A stretch of 64,000 bases of DNA from Rossellomorea aquimaris (GCF_000935355.1 NZ_JXZC01000004.1:62001-126000), one strand, 5' to 3'; positions 43,396 to 52,862 are shown, counted from the stretch's first letter. Made by a program: numbers and translations. The notes: a model not told the origin generated them from the letters alone.

Positions 43396-43917
43396 ATGAA
43401 TTATTATCAATATGGCTATCCTGCTTATTCATATTATCGTAATGCTCCTGCCATGGCATACGCTCATATACAGGGAGGTCCATTAGCACAAGGATTGCAG
43501 GGATATGTTTTTTTTCGTGAAGTGCAAAATGGGGTGGAAGTTTATGCAGAGATAACAGGTTTACCGGCATATAAGGAAGGCAAAGGAGATCAAAATCCGA
43601 TCGGTCCACATGGGTTTCACTTACACGAAAAGGGAGTCTGTGAAATTGGCGATCCAAAGGAACCCTTCTCTACTGCGGGAGGTCATTGGAATCCGACGAA
43701 TCAGCCTCATGGAAATCATGCGGGGGACTTTCCTGTACTATTTTCCAATGATGGATATGCTAAAATGTCTTTTTTTACAAATAAATTTAAAGTGAAAGAT
43801 GTGATCGGCAAAGGGGTCATCATCCATCAAAGCCCGGATGACTACAGGTCCCAGCCCTCAGGAGATGCAGGGAAACGGCTGGCATGCGGAGTGGTCATGG
43901 GGTACGGGATGTCATGA
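43396..43917 (+). CDS. Cu/Zn-type superoxide dismutase, no signal peptide
   Basis: 173 residues. All metal ligands are present: copper H75, H77, H97, H144; zinc H97, H105, H108 and D111; the disulfide pair C82 and C164; active-site Arg R161. B. subtilis YojM is known to lack copper ligands, so this one should be a true Cu/Zn enzyme. There is no signal peptide; the first 16 residues are Tyr-rich (MNYYQYGYPAYSYYRN), which recalls spore-coat proteins. A location in the coat is inference. AGGAAGGGGGG precedes the ATG. Confidence 0.8.
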   Translation: MNYYQYGYPAYSYYRNAPAMAYAHIQGGPLAQGLQGYVFFREVQNGVEVYAEITGLPAYKEGKGDQNPIGPHGFHLHEKGVCEIGDPKEPFSTAGGHWNPTNQPHGNHAGDFPVLFSNDGYAKMSFFTNKFKVKDVIGKGVIIHQSPDDYRSQPSGDAGKRLACGVVMGYGMS

Positions 43918-43926
43918 TCCAAAATG

Positions 43927-43961
43927 AAAAGGTTGACCTAATGGGTAAGGTCAACCTTTTT
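43927..43961. terminator. Rho-independent terminator
   Basis: AAAAGGTTGACCT and AGGTCAACCTTTTT, separating the SOD gene and the convergent symporter gene. Confidence 0.9.
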
Positions 43962-43966
43962 ATCGT

Positions 43967-45316
43967 TTATATGACTCCTAAGACATCCAGCATAACCGCA
44001 AGTATTAACAATGGTGCCACAAAGCGAATCAAAAAGAACCACGTTTCAAACAATCCACGCTTCAATCCGCTTCCTTGCTTCAGCTCTTCATAAAGGGCTG
44101 TTTTCTTCATTTTCATAGGTACGAATAGTGAAATCAGTAATGACCCAATCGGAAGTAATACATTGCTGACAGCAAAATCAGCCAAGTCAAAAATGGTCTT
44201 ATCGAATAGCGTGATATCCCCTAGTATTCCAAATGATAATGCCGATGGAATACCGAAAACAAAGATGGCAAGTCCGATGATCCAGGACCATTTTCTGCGC
44301 TTTTCAGGTTCTCCTTTAGAAATGACCGAAACAATGATTTCGAGCATGGAGAACGCGGATGTTAATGCTGCGAACAAGAACAGAATAAGGAACGCAATAA
44401 AGAAGAACATCCCAAAAGGAAGTTGGCTGAAAACGGTTGGTAAAACATTAAACAGTAGTACAGGGCCTGCCCCAGGCTCTAAATCAAAGGCAAAGACTGC
44501 CGGAAAAATGGCCAAGCCCGCTAACAGTACAATGAAAATATTCATAGCCACAATCGAAATGGCCGATCTTGGAAGACTTTGTGTTTTCGGCAGGTAGGAA
44601 CTATATGTCACCATCACCGATACACCTACACTTAGTGTGAAGAACGATTGTCCCATCGCTTCCAAAATCGTTTGTGATGTCACCTTTGAAAAATCAGGTT
44701 GCAGCAGGAATGTGATTCCATCCATGGCATTATCAAGGGTTACAGCACGTACGACCAAGAGAATAAATAAAATAAATAAAGCCGGCATCATAATTTTACT
44801 GGCCAGTTCAATACCCTTTTGAACCCCTTTAGCAACCACGATGATGGTCATCAAGATGAAAAGGAATTGAACAAATACACTTGTAACAGGATTAGAGATC
44901 GTTGCACCAAATACTTCTGCATACTGGTCAGAGGAAAGATTGTTCAATTGACCCGTAATGGCTTTGAATAGATAAACAACTATCCACCCGCCAATCACGC
45001 TGTAGAAGGAAAGTAAGATAAAGGATGTGATCATCCCAAGAATTCCGACCCAGTGCCAGCGTGTACCTGGAGCGATTTTCCGATACGAATCAACGGCGTT
45101 ACTTTGTGCCGTTCGTCCGATGGAGAATTCTGCTAATAATAATGGAAGTCCGAGTAATAAAGTAAATAGAATGAAGATCAGGAAGAATGCTCCGCCTCCA
45201 TTTTGCCCAGCGATATAAGGGAATTTCCAAATTGCCCCCAATCCAATCGCAGACCCTGCTGCCGCTAAAATAAAGCCAATCTTTGATGACCATTGTTCGC
45301 GTTGACTCATACTCAT
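43967..45316 (-). CDS. Sodium-dependent (NSS/SNF family) amino acid transporter
   Basis: 449 residues and about eleven membrane helices. The family signature is at the N-terminus: [39 protein letters not shown], with the sodium-binding unwound helix 1. It is close in size to B. subtilis YhdH/YocR. A T-box leader with a Phe-type specifier precedes it, so uptake of phenylalanine or another aromatic amino acid is likely. AGAAAGGAG precedes the ATG. Confidence 0.85.
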   Translation of the reverse strand: MSMSQREQWSSKIGFILAAAGSAIGLGAIWKFPYIAGQNGGGAFFLIFILFTLLLGLPLLLAEFSIGRTAQSNAVDSYRKIAPGTRWHWVGILGMITSFILLSFYSVIGGWIVVYLFKAITGQLNNLSSDQYAEVFGATISNPVTSVFVQFLFILMTIIVVAKGVQKGIELASKIMMPALFILFILLVVRAVTLDNAMDGITFLLQPDFSKVTSQTILEAMGQSFFTLSVGVSVMVTYSSYLPKTQSLPRSAISIVAMNIFIVLLAGLAIFPAVFAFDLEPGAGPVLLFNVLPTVFSQLPFGMFFFIAFLILFLFAALTSAFSMLEIIVSVISKGEPEKRRKWSWIIGLAIFVFGIPSALSFGILGDITLFDKTIFDLADFAVSNVLLPIGSLLISLFVPMKMKKTALYEELKQGSGLKRGLFETWFFLIRFVAPLLILAVMLDVLGVI

Positions 45317-45370
45317 TCTCCTTTCTGTTTATTATTGACGTGTGGAGGGCCGCTTTTTAAACAAAATAAA

Positions 45371-45609
45371 AAAATCGCCCCTACATATCGTAGGGACGAT
45401 TTGGATATCGCGGTACCACCCTAGTTATGAGAAAACGATTCTCATCACTCTTCACACATAACGGCCTTAACCGTCTTTTGATCTCGTCAAAAGAAGCTCC
45501 GGAATCGAAATTCGCTTAACCTTTGTACCGGTTCACACCAACCACCGGCTCTCTTTAACAGGGAAATGTCCGCTACTTGTTTCCATCAAAGCTTATTCAA
45601 TATTAGGTT
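45371..45609 (-). promoter_or_regulatory. T-box riboswitch, probable phenylalanine specificity
   Basis: On the minus strand the T-box AGGGTGGTACCGCG (45409-45422) is followed by a terminator AAATCGTCCCTAC/GTAGGGGCGATTT with a T-run (45372-45402). Upstream are a stem I with AGTA, AGAGAG and GGTGTGAACCGG elements. The specifier-loop segment GCGAATTTCGA puts the codon TTC (Phe) after GAAT. The TGGT bulge would pair with discriminator base A, as in tRNA-Phe. Uncharged tRNA-Phe would switch on the downstream NSS transporter. Confidence 0.85.
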
Positions 45610-45615
45610 ATACAA

Positions 45616-45645
45616 TTTTTATCATGAAACAAAACAACTTGTCAA
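45616..45645 (-). promoter_or_regulatory. SigA promoter of the T-box transcript
   Basis: Minus-strand TTGACA (complement of 45640-45645), 18 bp, TAAAAA (complement of 45616-45621) with an upstream TG. 45646-45807 holds no other feature I can name. Confidence 0.6.
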
Positions 45646-45807
45646 TCTATTTTGAAAAAAGTAGTGAGAATTGTCTGGAATTGTTGGTGGTATTTGGTGT
45701 TGTACCAGGTAAAAACAAGATCACCTTCCTTGAAAACCGCACCTCCATTGAGTTCCATTTACTTCTCAAGTAAAATAAAGAAAAAATGAAATGAAAAGGT
45801 GTTTTAA

Positions 45808-46965
45808 ATGAAATCATATATTGTTGTCGGAGCTGGGATTCTTGGTGCTTCTACGGCGTATCATCTTGCTAAGGCCGGGGCAGAGGTCACAGTAGTAGAC
45901 CGGCAGGATCCTGGACAAGCAACGGATGCAGCGGCGGGGATTGTTTGTCCATGGCTGTCGCAGCGTCGGAATAAAGTGTGGTATCGACTGGCGAGAGGTG
46001 GGGCGAAGTATTATCCGAGTATCATTCAGCAGCTGGAAGCAGACGGAGAATCAGAAACAGGGTATAAGCGTGTAGGAGCGATCAGTCTGCATACAGATGA
46101 AAATAAGCTTCGGAAAATGGTGGAGAGAGCGGAAAAACGCAGGGAGGATGCACCTGAAATCGGTGAACTCACCATTCTTACTGCTGAGGAAACACGTCAA
46201 CGTTTCCCGCTTTTATCTGAAGAGTATCAAGCTGTTCATGTAAGTGGGGCTGCACGAGTTGATGGAAGAGCGATGCGTAAGGCGCTTATTAATGGAGCCA
46301 AAAAGAACGGGGCGATATTCCGGCAAGGGGATGCCCGGCTTCTGAAAGAACATAACAGGATCACAGGCGTCACAATAGATGAAGAAAAGCTTGGAGCAGA
46401 TGAAGTGATTGTCACGGCAGGTGTCTGGGCGAAGGCGCTTTTTGAACCCCTGGGAATAGACTTCTTAGTATCTTCACAAAAAGCGCAAATTCTTCATTTA
46501 GAAGTAAAGGGGGAAGGAACGAGTGAATGGCCTGTCGTCATGCCTCCGAACGACCAATACCTTCTCGCGTTTCCTGAGGGAAGAGTTGTCGCAGGTGCGA
46601 CCCATGAAAATGAAGTCGGCTTCGACCGCCGGGTGACGGCAGGTGGTTTACATGAAGTCCTTCACAAGGCGATGGAAGTAGCACCGGGCATTCATGATGG
46701 TACGGTGATTGAAACGAGAGTGGGGTTTCGTCCCTTCACCCCTGGATTCCTCCCTGTTTTCGGTGCTATGCCGGGAGTAGATGGGGTGCTGGTGGCGAAT
46801 GGACTTGGGGCTTCGGGCCTGACGCTCGGTCCATATCTTGGATCTGAGCTTGCGAAGCTCGCCCTCGGTGAACCTACTGAACTGGATCCTGCCGACTACG
46901 ATGTAGCGGGTGCCACCCGAGTAAAGGAAGAAAAAAACACCAGCTCATTTCCCTCTATCTTCTAA
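45808..46965 (+). CDS. FAD-dependent oxidoreductase of the D-amino-acid/glycine oxidase (DAO) family
   Basis: 385 residues. The dinucleotide-binding motif VVGAGILGASTAYHLAKAGAEVTVVD starts at residue 4. The family elements AAAGIVCPWLSQRRN and GFRPFTPGFLPVFGAMPGVDGVLVANGLGASGLTLGPYLG near the C-terminus are intact. It oxidises an amino-type substrate with FAD; the substrate is not given by sequence. It is a single gene before the ABC-F gene. Confidence 0.8.
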   Translation: MKSYIVVGAGILGASTAYHLAKAGAEVTVVDRQDPGQATDAAAGIVCPWLSQRRNKVWYRLARGGAKYYPSIIQQLEADGESETGYKRVGAISLHTDENKLRKMVERAEKRREDAPEIGELTILTAEETRQRFPLLSEEYQAVHVSGAARVDGRAMRKALINGAKKNGAIFRQGDARLLKEHNRITGVTIDEEKLGADEVIVTAGVWAKALFEPLGIDFLVSSQKAQILHLEVKGEGTSEWPVVMPPNDQYLLAFPEGRVVAGATHENEVGFDRRVTAGGLHEVLHKAMEVAPGIHDGTVIETRVGFRPFTPGFLPVFGAMPGVDGVLVANGLGASGLTLGPYLGSELAKLALGEPTELDPADYDVAGATRVKEEKNTSSFPSIF

Positions 46966-47027
46966 GCAAAATGACCCTTATAATAGAGAGAGCGAATTTT
47001 AGTATATAAAGAAAAGGTGTTTACTAT

Positions 47028-48584
47028 ATGAGTTTATTAACAGTCAAAAATTTAACTCACGGGTTCGGTGACCGTGCGATTTTTAATGACGTTTCTTTCC
47101 GCTTGTTAAAGGGTGAGCATATCGGCTTGATCGGTGCCAATGGAGAAGGAAAGTCTACATTTATGAATATTATTACAGGTAAGCTTGAGCCCGATGAAGG
47201 AAAAGTGGAGTGGGCGAAGCGGATCCGTATCGGTTATCTGGATCAACATGCACAGTTGAAGCAGGGCATGACGATCCGGGATGTGTTGAAGACAGCCTTT
47301 CAATACCTTTTTGATATGGAAACAGAAATGAATGAACTGTTTGCCAAGATGGGGGAGGCATCTCCTGAAGAACTGGAAGAACTGCTTGAGGAAACAGGGA
47401 CACTCCAGGATGCCCTGACAAATAATGATTTTTATATCATTGACGCAAAAGTAGAAGAAATCGGCCGCGGCCTTGGATTAGATGATATAGGGTTGGATAA
47501 GGATGTACACGATTTAAGTGGAGGACAACGGACGAAAGTCTTACTGGCCAAGCTATTACTTGAAAAGCCGGACATCCTGTTACTCGATGAGCCTACCAAC
47601 TACCTTGATGAGCAGCATATCAATTGGTTGAGACGCTACCTTCAGGAATATGAAAATGCGTTTATATTGATCTCACATGATATTCCATTCTTAAATAGTG
47701 TCATTAATCTTATTTATCATATGGAAAACCAGGAACTGAATCGTTACGCCGGAGATTATCATGAATTCAAACGGGTTCATGAAATGAAGAAGCAGCAGCT
47801 TGAGTCAGCTTTTAAGAGGCAGCAGCAGGAAATTTCCGAGCTGAAGGATTTCGTTGCCCGCAATAAAGCACGTGTGTCGACTCGTAACATGGCGATGTCA
47901 CGTCAGAAGAAGCTGGATAAGATGGATATGATTGAACTGGCTGCCGAAAAGCCGAAGCCGGAGTTTCATTTTAAACAAGCGAGAACCGCAGGCAGGGTCA
48001 TTTTTGAAACGAAAGATCTTGTAATTGGATATGACGAACCACTGTCGAAGCCACTTAATCTCAAGATGGAGCGCGGTCAGAAGATTGCCCTATCTGGAGC
48101 GAACGGGATCGGAAAGACGACTCTTCTACGCAGTATTTTAGGAGAAATCAAACCAATATCAGGTTCAGTGGAATTGGGAGACTATCTTCATATTGGTTAT
48201 TTTGAGCAGGAAATCAAGTCAAAGAATAATAATACGTGCATCGAAGAGGTGTGGAATGAGTTCCCATCCTATAATCAAGCGGAAGTGCGTGCCGCCCTGG
48301 CGAAATGCGGCCTGACGACAAAGCATATCGAAAGCAAGGTAGAAGTGCTGAGCGGGGGAGAAAAAGCGAAGGTCCGCCTATGTAAATTGATGAACAAAGA
48401 ATCGAACGTCCTTGTATTCGACGAACCGACCAACCACTTGGACGTCGAGGCTAAAGAAGAATTGAAACGAGCCCTTAAAGAATATAAAGGCACCGTTCTC
48501 TTAATCAGTCACGAACCTGATTTCTATCAGGATGTGGCGACGGAAGTATGGAATTGCGAAAACTGGACGACGAAATTATTCTAA
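47028..48584 (+). CDS. ykpA: ABC-F family ATPase (YkpA/YbiT-like)
   Basis: 518 residues with two nucleotide-binding domains and no membrane part. Domain 1: GANGEGKST (near 36), DLSGGQRTK, LLLLDEPTNYLD. Domain 2: GANGIGKTT, VLSGGEKAK, VLVFDEPTNHLD. The linker between them is charged and helical (ESAFKRQQQEISELKDFVARNKARV). ABC-F proteins act on the ribosome in translation. The N-terminus MSLLTVKNLTHGFGDRAIF fits YkpA of Bacillus. Ribosome site AAAAGGTG. Confidence 0.85.
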   Translation: MSLLTVKNLTHGFGDRAIFNDVSFRLLKGEHIGLIGANGEGKSTFMNIITGKLEPDEGKVEWAKRIRIGYLDQHAQLKQGMTIRDVLKTAFQYLFDMETEMNELFAKMGEASPEELEELLEETGTLQDALTNNDFYIIDAKVEEIGRGLGLDDIGLDKDVHDLSGGQRTKVLLAKLLLEKPDILLLDEPTNYLDEQHINWLRRYLQEYENAFILISHDIPFLNSVINLIYHMENQELNRYAGDYHEFKRVHEMKKQQLESAFKRQQQEISELKDFVARNKARVSTRNMAMSRQKKLDKMDMIELAAEKPKPEFHFKQARTAGRVIFETKDLVIGYDEPLSKPLNLKMERGQKIALSGANGIGKTTLLRSILGEIKPISGSVELGDYLHIGYFEQEIKSKNNNTCIEEVWNEFPSYNQAEVRAALAKCGLTTKHIESKVEVLSGGEKAKVRLCKLMNKESNVLVFDEPTNHLDVEAKEELKRALKEYKGTVLLISHEPDFYQDVATEVWNCENWTTKLF

Positions 48585-48587
48585 ATG

Positions 48588-48633
48588 AAAAAGCGGATTC
48601 ACAAGCATTAAAAGCTTGAGAATCCGCTTTTTT
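48588..48633. terminator. Bidirectional terminator
   Basis: AAAAAGCGGATTC and GAATCCGCTTTTT with an inner AAGC/GCTT helix. It serves the ABC-F and the convergent GntR gene. Confidence 0.9.
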
Positions 48634-48636
48634 ATA

Positions 48637-49329
48637 TTAGTCCTCCAAAACATCTTCCAACGACGAATATCCATTATCCTCTAAACGTAAGTCATCAAAA
48701 CTATGCTTCATATGAAGGTCGATTAATTCCAGCAGGGTTTGTTGATCGCGGTTTTCAATGGCATTGACCATTTCTTCGTGTTCTCTGAAACGGACATTTT
48801 CACCGGGTTCCACGTGATAAAATACATCAAATAAGAATAGATAGACGTTGGACTGAGTAAGCATTTCATCCATGTACCGCATCAGGAATTTATTTCCGCT
48901 GACTTCGGCAAGGAATAAATGAAACTGCTTATTGAGCTCTACATATTTTAACAGGTCCTTTTGTCTATAGGTTTCCTGTTCTTCCTTAAGAAAGGTATAG
49001 AGCCTCGGCATGTCGTTTTTTTTAACCTTAGGCAGACCATACTTAACAGTAAGGTATTCAAGTTCTTTCCTTAACTCAAAAAAAGAGGTGATTTCTTCTC
49101 TTGTGGGATGGACGACAAAAGCTCCCCGGTTTGGGATGATTTGAACCAGTCCTTCTAATTCAAGTCTTTTCAACGCATGCCGAATGGGGGTTCTACTAAC
49201 AGTCAACTTTTCAGAGATGACTTGTTCGACAAGCTGGGTTCCCGGAGCGATCTTTCTGGCCAGTAAGGCATCCTTCAGTTGCCTATATACTCTAAACTCT
49301 GCGGTTTGTCTCTTCTTCACGATCATCAT
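48637..49329 (-). CDS. GntR-family regulator, FadR/FCD subfamily
   Basis: 230 residues. The N-terminal winged helix (FRVYRQLKDALLARKIAPGTQLVEQVISEKLTVSRTPIRHALKRLELEGLVQIIPNRGAFV) is followed by an all-helical FCD ligand domain (~85-220) with the metal/ligand residues of the family (ELNKQFHLFLAEVSGN, HEEMVNAIENRD). It should repress or activate a small-acid metabolic gene set in response to a carboxylate. Targets are not evident from context. The start could be ATG 49329 or 49326; the ribosome site is weak. Confidence 0.8.
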   Translation of the reverse strand: MMIVKKRQTAEFRVYRQLKDALLARKIAPGTQLVEQVISEKLTVSRTPIRHALKRLELEGLVQIIPNRGAFVVHPTREEITSFFELRKELEYLTVKYGLPKVKKNDMPRLYTFLKEEQETYRQKDLLKYVELNKQFHLFLAEVSGNKFLMRYMDEMLTQSNVYLFLFDVFYHVEPGENVRFREHEEMVNAIENRDQQTLLELIDLHMKHSFDDLRLEDNGYSSLEDVLED

Positions 49330-49370
49330 CCATTCAATCTAATAGTTCATAATGTCTATCATATACGAAA

Positions 49371-49445
49371 AAGAGGCTGATCCAAAATCAGGTGTCTTCA
49401 AAATCTCATCAGATTTGTGAAAACGCCTGACTGGATCATCCTCTT
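49371..49445 (-). terminator. Long imperfect hairpin, terminator of the YitT-like gene
   Basis: GAGGCTGATCCA and TGGATCATCCTC mark the ends of a ~36-bp imperfect stem; the minus strand has CTCTTTTT after it. It is longer than the other terminators in the window and overlaps the YitT stop codon. Confidence 0.7.
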
Positions 49446-50289
49446 AAGCGAATGATTTAAAATTCTGTCCCCATATTTCGTTCATGCTGTGTACGGTGAT
49501 GAATGCTTTTTCATCGGTTAATTGAATATATGATTTTAATTTCGAGAAGTCTTTGCGATCAAGGATGGTTGTGATGACTTCTTTTTGATCATCTGAAAAT
49601 GCGCCTTTGGCTGAATGCAGTGTTGCACCTTTTTCCAGGTCTCCTACGATAAACTGCTTAATTTCCTCACTGTGCTCGCTGATGATCACCACTTCTTTGT
49701 TTTCATGGAAAAACTGGAGGGTCCGGTCAATCATCATCCCCTTTAATAACAATCCAAAGAATGCATACAAACCGATCTGCAGTCCGAAGAACCAGGCAGA
49801 CGAAATGACGATCAGAATATCAGAAGCGAGGACTGCCCGTCCCAGCTCAAGACCAGTGAACTTGTGAATGATCTTGGCAAGAACCCCCGTTCCACCGGCA
49901 GAAGCTTCTTGATTAAAGATCATTGCGACTCCAATCGCCCCAATGAGCGTACCAATCACAATTTGAATGAGAACGTCATGACCGATGGGACCATGGAGGG
50001 GGTGATACACCTCTAAGGCCCATACCATGCCACTTAGTGAGAGGCTTGCAAAGACCGACTTCAGACCGAAGCTTGGACCAATGAGAAGTAAGCCGAGAAT
50101 AAATAGAAGCATATCGAGTGCAAACATAATCACTCCAACAGGTAAGTCCATGAATTGCGATAGAACGATGCCCGCCCCGCTGGTCCCCCCTGTGCCGACC
50201 ATATTCGGTGATAAGAAAAAATGAATATTCAACGCAATCAATAAAGCGCCCAACGTTATATTTAGTAAGGATTGAACTTGTTTCATCAT
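49444..50289 (-). CDS. YitT-family membrane protein
   Basis: ATG 50289 lies 7 bases after AAAGGAGC, giving 281 residues. Five to six membrane helices are followed by a ~90-residue C-terminal DUF2179 domain (GATLHSAKGAFSDDQKEVITTILDRKDFSKLKSYIQLTDEKAFITVHSMNEIWG). The N-terminal GTGGTSGAGIVLSQFMDLPVGVIMFALDM is family-typical. Function is unknown. Confidence 0.85.
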   Translation of the reverse strand: MMKQVQSLLNITLGALLIALNIHFFLSPNMVGTGGTSGAGIVLSQFMDLPVGVIMFALDMLLFILGLLLIGPSFGLKSVFASLSLSGMVWALEVYHPLHGPIGHDVLIQIVIGTLIGAIGVAMIFNQEASAGGTGVLAKIIHKFTGLELGRAVLASDILIVISSAWFFGLQIGLYAFFGLLLKGMMIDRTLQFFHENKEVVIISEHSEEIKQFIVGDLEKGATLHSAKGAFSDDQKEVITTILDRKDFSKLKSYIQLTDEKAFITVHSMNEIWGQNFKSFA

Positions 50290-50456
50290 GGAGCAAGCTC
50301 CTTTCAGTAACGGTAGTTTAAAAAACAATCAACCCGATTATAAAGAGTGAATACTGGGATGTAAATGGTAAATCCCTATGAAAGCATTTACTTATAAAAG
50401 TTTTTATTATGGATTTTTTCTGACATTTTTTGAGTGGGATTGGGGAGAAAAATAGA

Positions 50457-50507
50457 TTGACTTTTTTATATAACCTCATTAATATTTAAATAGGTTAAAT
50501 ATTAATG
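50457..50507 (+). promoter_or_regulatory. Promoter and overlapping MarR-type operator
   Basis: TTGACT (50457-50462), 17 bp, TAATAT (50480-50485). CATTAATATTTAA (50477-50489) and TTAAATATTAATG (50495-50507) are perfect 13-bp inverted arms covering the -10 and start site. A MarR dimer here would repress the regulator-efflux operon. Confidence 0.75.
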
Positions 50508-50526
50508 AAGTGAAAAGAGGGACGAA

Positions 50527-50982
50527 GTGGACTTAGAACATATTAAACACTCCTATATAGATCGTTTATTTACAGCTTTTCAAATTTCAAATCGGCATAT
50601 TCAACAAGATCTGACTACTTCATTAAAAGAAATGAACTTAACAGGTCCCCAGTTTTATATTCTTTATCTTCTTTCCACATCGGAAGGAACAAAATCGACG
50701 GAACTGGCGGATAAGCTCGATGTAAAACCTAGTGCGATCACGGTGATGATCGACCGTTTACTTAAAAACAATTTTGTCCTCCGGGAAAGAGATGAGAAGG
50801 ATCGCAGAATTGTGAAGTTAGAACTAACCTCTGAAGGACGCGAGGTTTTTGAAAGAGGAAAAGCTAAAAGAAGAGAAATTTTTTCAAAGTATCTCGCTTA
50901 TCTAGATGAAGAAGATGTAGATCAACTGGTAACGATTTACGAGAAGCTGGCTGCAGCTGTTGAGAACAATACAGAAGAATAA
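50527..50982 (+). CDS. MarR-family transcriptional regulator
   Basis: GTG start behind AAAAGAGGGA; 151 residues. The winged helix is clear: LTGPQFYILYLLSTSEGTKSTELADKLDVKPSAITVMIDRLLKNNFVLRERDEKDRRIVKLELTSEG, with the D-RR wing. It should bind the perfect inverted repeat just upstream and be released by a drug or phenolic ligand. The efflux gene follows after a 13-bp gap. Confidence 0.85.
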   Translation: MDLEHIKHSYIDRLFTAFQISNRHIQQDLTTSLKEMNLTGPQFYILYLLSTSEGTKSTELADKLDVKPSAITVMIDRLLKNNFVLRERDEKDRRIVKLELTSEGREVFERGKAKRREIFSKYLAYLDEEDVDQLVTIYEKLAAAVENNTEE

Positions 50983-50995
50983 GGAGAGAACGCAT

Positions 50996-52594
50996 ATGTC
51001 AGTACAACCAGGGATTAATAAACGCTTAGTGCTTACCGGTTTAATCATCGGGATGTTCTTTAGTGCCCTTGAACAAACCGTAGTAGGAACAGCGATGCCG
51101 ACTATTATCGCTGAGCTTAACGGTTTTTCTATTTTTGCGTGGGTGACCACGGCTTATTTAATTACTTCCACCACTGTTACACCGATCGTGGGGAAACTAT
51201 CGGATTTATATGGTAGGCGTTTATTGTATTTGATCGGGGTCATCATTTTCATTATCGGATCAGGCTTGTGTGCAACGGCCACTTCCATGGAGCAGCTCGT
51301 TCTATATCGCGGTCTTCAAGGGATTGGCGGAGGGATGATCATGCCCCTGTCCCAAACGATTATTGGGGATATCTTCACAGCTGAACAGCGTGCAAAGTGG
51401 CAAGGGGTATTTGGGGCATTATTCGGATTAAGCTCAGTGATCGGCCCATTTATCGGCGGTTTCATTGTAGATACCATCAGCTGGCACTGGATTTTCTTAA
51501 TTAACGTACCATTTGGTTTATTATCGGCACTCCTATTGTTCATCGGTTTAAAGTATGAAAATGCAGGACGCCCGACAGATAAGGTAAGCATTGATTACTT
51601 AGGGATCATCACGCTGATTCCGGCGTTAGTGCTTTTACTGATAGGATTGAATTTTGGAGGAGACAAATTCGAGTGGGAGTCAGGAACAAGCTTTCTGATT
51701 TTTGGTGGTTCCATCGTGTTACTGCTTCTGTTTGGTTTCATCGAAAACAAAGCAAAGGAACCAATCCTGGATCTGAGCCTGTTCAAGAATAGAGTGTTTG
51801 CGACAACGAATGCGTTAGGTTTCCTGCTTGGTCTTGGAATGTTCGGAGCGATTATGTTTGTACCGATGTTCATGCAGGGGATTCTTGGGGTTACACCAAC
51901 CCAGGCAGGTTCTACGATGACCCCAATGATGATCGCGATGATTACGGCAAGTATCATCGGAGGTAGATTATTACTGAAACTGAAATACCGCACCGTCCTT
52001 ACGGCAGGTATGCTCACTACTGTAGTCGGCTTTTTCTTGATGAGTACGATGGGGCCGGATTCTCAAGAATATACAGCATACTTTTTTATGGTGGTCATGG
52101 GATTTGGAATGGGACTGGTGATGCCAACACTTATGATTGCTGTCCAAAATGAATTCCCTAAGTCACGATTAGGGGCTGTCACATCATCGGCCACCTTCTT
52201 CCGTTCAATCGGTGGAACGATTGGGATTACAGTATTGAACGCCGTAATGAATCAATCACTTCAAGAGAATATGAAGGAAGTGACGGCACAGCAGGATAAT
52301 CCAGCTGCAAGTCAAATCCTTGCAGGGTTAAGCGATAAAACAGATGCCCTGTTCGGACTGCTTGTCACACCAGGTTTACTGGATGTCCCGAAAGAGGTAG
52401 GCAGTATCGTGATTGCTTCCATTGAAACAGCATGGTCTGATGCCTTCACAACTGTATTCTTAACAGGTTTAATCTTTATCTCCATTGGTGTTGGAGTAGC
52501 CCTTTCAGTCGGAAATGGAAGAATCAAACGAGATAAAGAGTTGCAGGAAGAAGCGGTCAAAGAGGAATCAACGCTTAAACCGGCTACTGAATAA
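50996..52594 (+). CDS. MFS multidrug efflux transporter, DHA2 (14-TM) type
   Basis: ATG 50996 follows AAGGAGAG; 532 residues, fourteen membrane helices. Antiporter motifs are visible: LEQTVVGTAMPTIIAELNG in helix 1, GKLSDLYGRRLLYLIG in loop 2-3, and GLSSVIGPFIGGFIVDTISWHWIFLINVPFG in helix 5. It belongs with EmrB/QacA/LmrB-like drug:H+ antiporters. It is co-transcribed with the MarR regulator, so expression is likely drug-inducible. The substrate is unknown. Confidence 0.85.
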   Translation: MSVQPGINKRLVLTGLIIGMFFSALEQTVVGTAMPTIIAELNGFSIFAWVTTAYLITSTTVTPIVGKLSDLYGRRLLYLIGVIIFIIGSGLCATATSMEQLVLYRGLQGIGGGMIMPLSQTIIGDIFTAEQRAKWQGVFGALFGLSSVIGPFIGGFIVDTISWHWIFLINVPFGLLSALLLFIGLKYENAGRPTDKVSIDYLGIITLIPALVLLLIGLNFGGDKFEWESGTSFLIFGGSIVLLLLFGFIENKAKEPILDLSLFKNRVFATTNALGFLLGLGMFGAIMFVPMFMQGILGVTPTQAGSTMTPMMIAMITASIIGGRLLLKLKYRTVLTAGMLTTVVGFFLMSTMGPDSQEYTAYFFMVVMGFGMGLVMPTLMIAVQNEFPKSRLGAVTSSATFFRSIGGTIGITVLNAVMNQSLQENMKEVTAQQDNPAASQILAGLSDKTDALFGLLVTPGLLDVPKEVGSIVIASIETAWSDAFTTVFLTGLIFISIGVGVALSVGNGRIKRDKELQEEAVKEESTLKPATE

Positions 52595-52600
52595 TAATAT

Positions 52601-52638
52601 AAGCCTGCTTTGAAAAGTGATTTCAAAGCAGGCTTTTT
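52601..52638 (+). terminator. Rho-independent terminator
   Basis: AAGCCTGCTTTGAAA and TTTCAAAGCAGGCTTTTT. Confidence 0.9.
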
Positions 52639-52781
52639 GTTGTTTTTTCCGGCCTCGGTTGGCATAAGTAAGAATCCTATGCGAGAAAATCGTTATTTTT
52701 ATAGAAAATGACATAAACTTTTTACTCACTTATCAAATAAAAGCTATATTTTACTTGGTTCATAGAAACCTCCGATAGGAT

Positions 52782-52862
52782 AACGGCGAAATTTTCATTT
52801 TAACGGCCGAAATCTCACTTTTAACGGCGAAATTCCAAATATAACGGCGAAACGGATTCTCA
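52782..52862. repeat. Degenerate tandem repeat, ~20-bp period, four copies
   Basis: TAACGGC begins at 52782, 52802, 52823 and 52843; units are close to TTAACGGCGAAATTTCACTT. Non-coding. The rest of 52640-52962 holds nothing else I can name. Confidence 0.85.
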
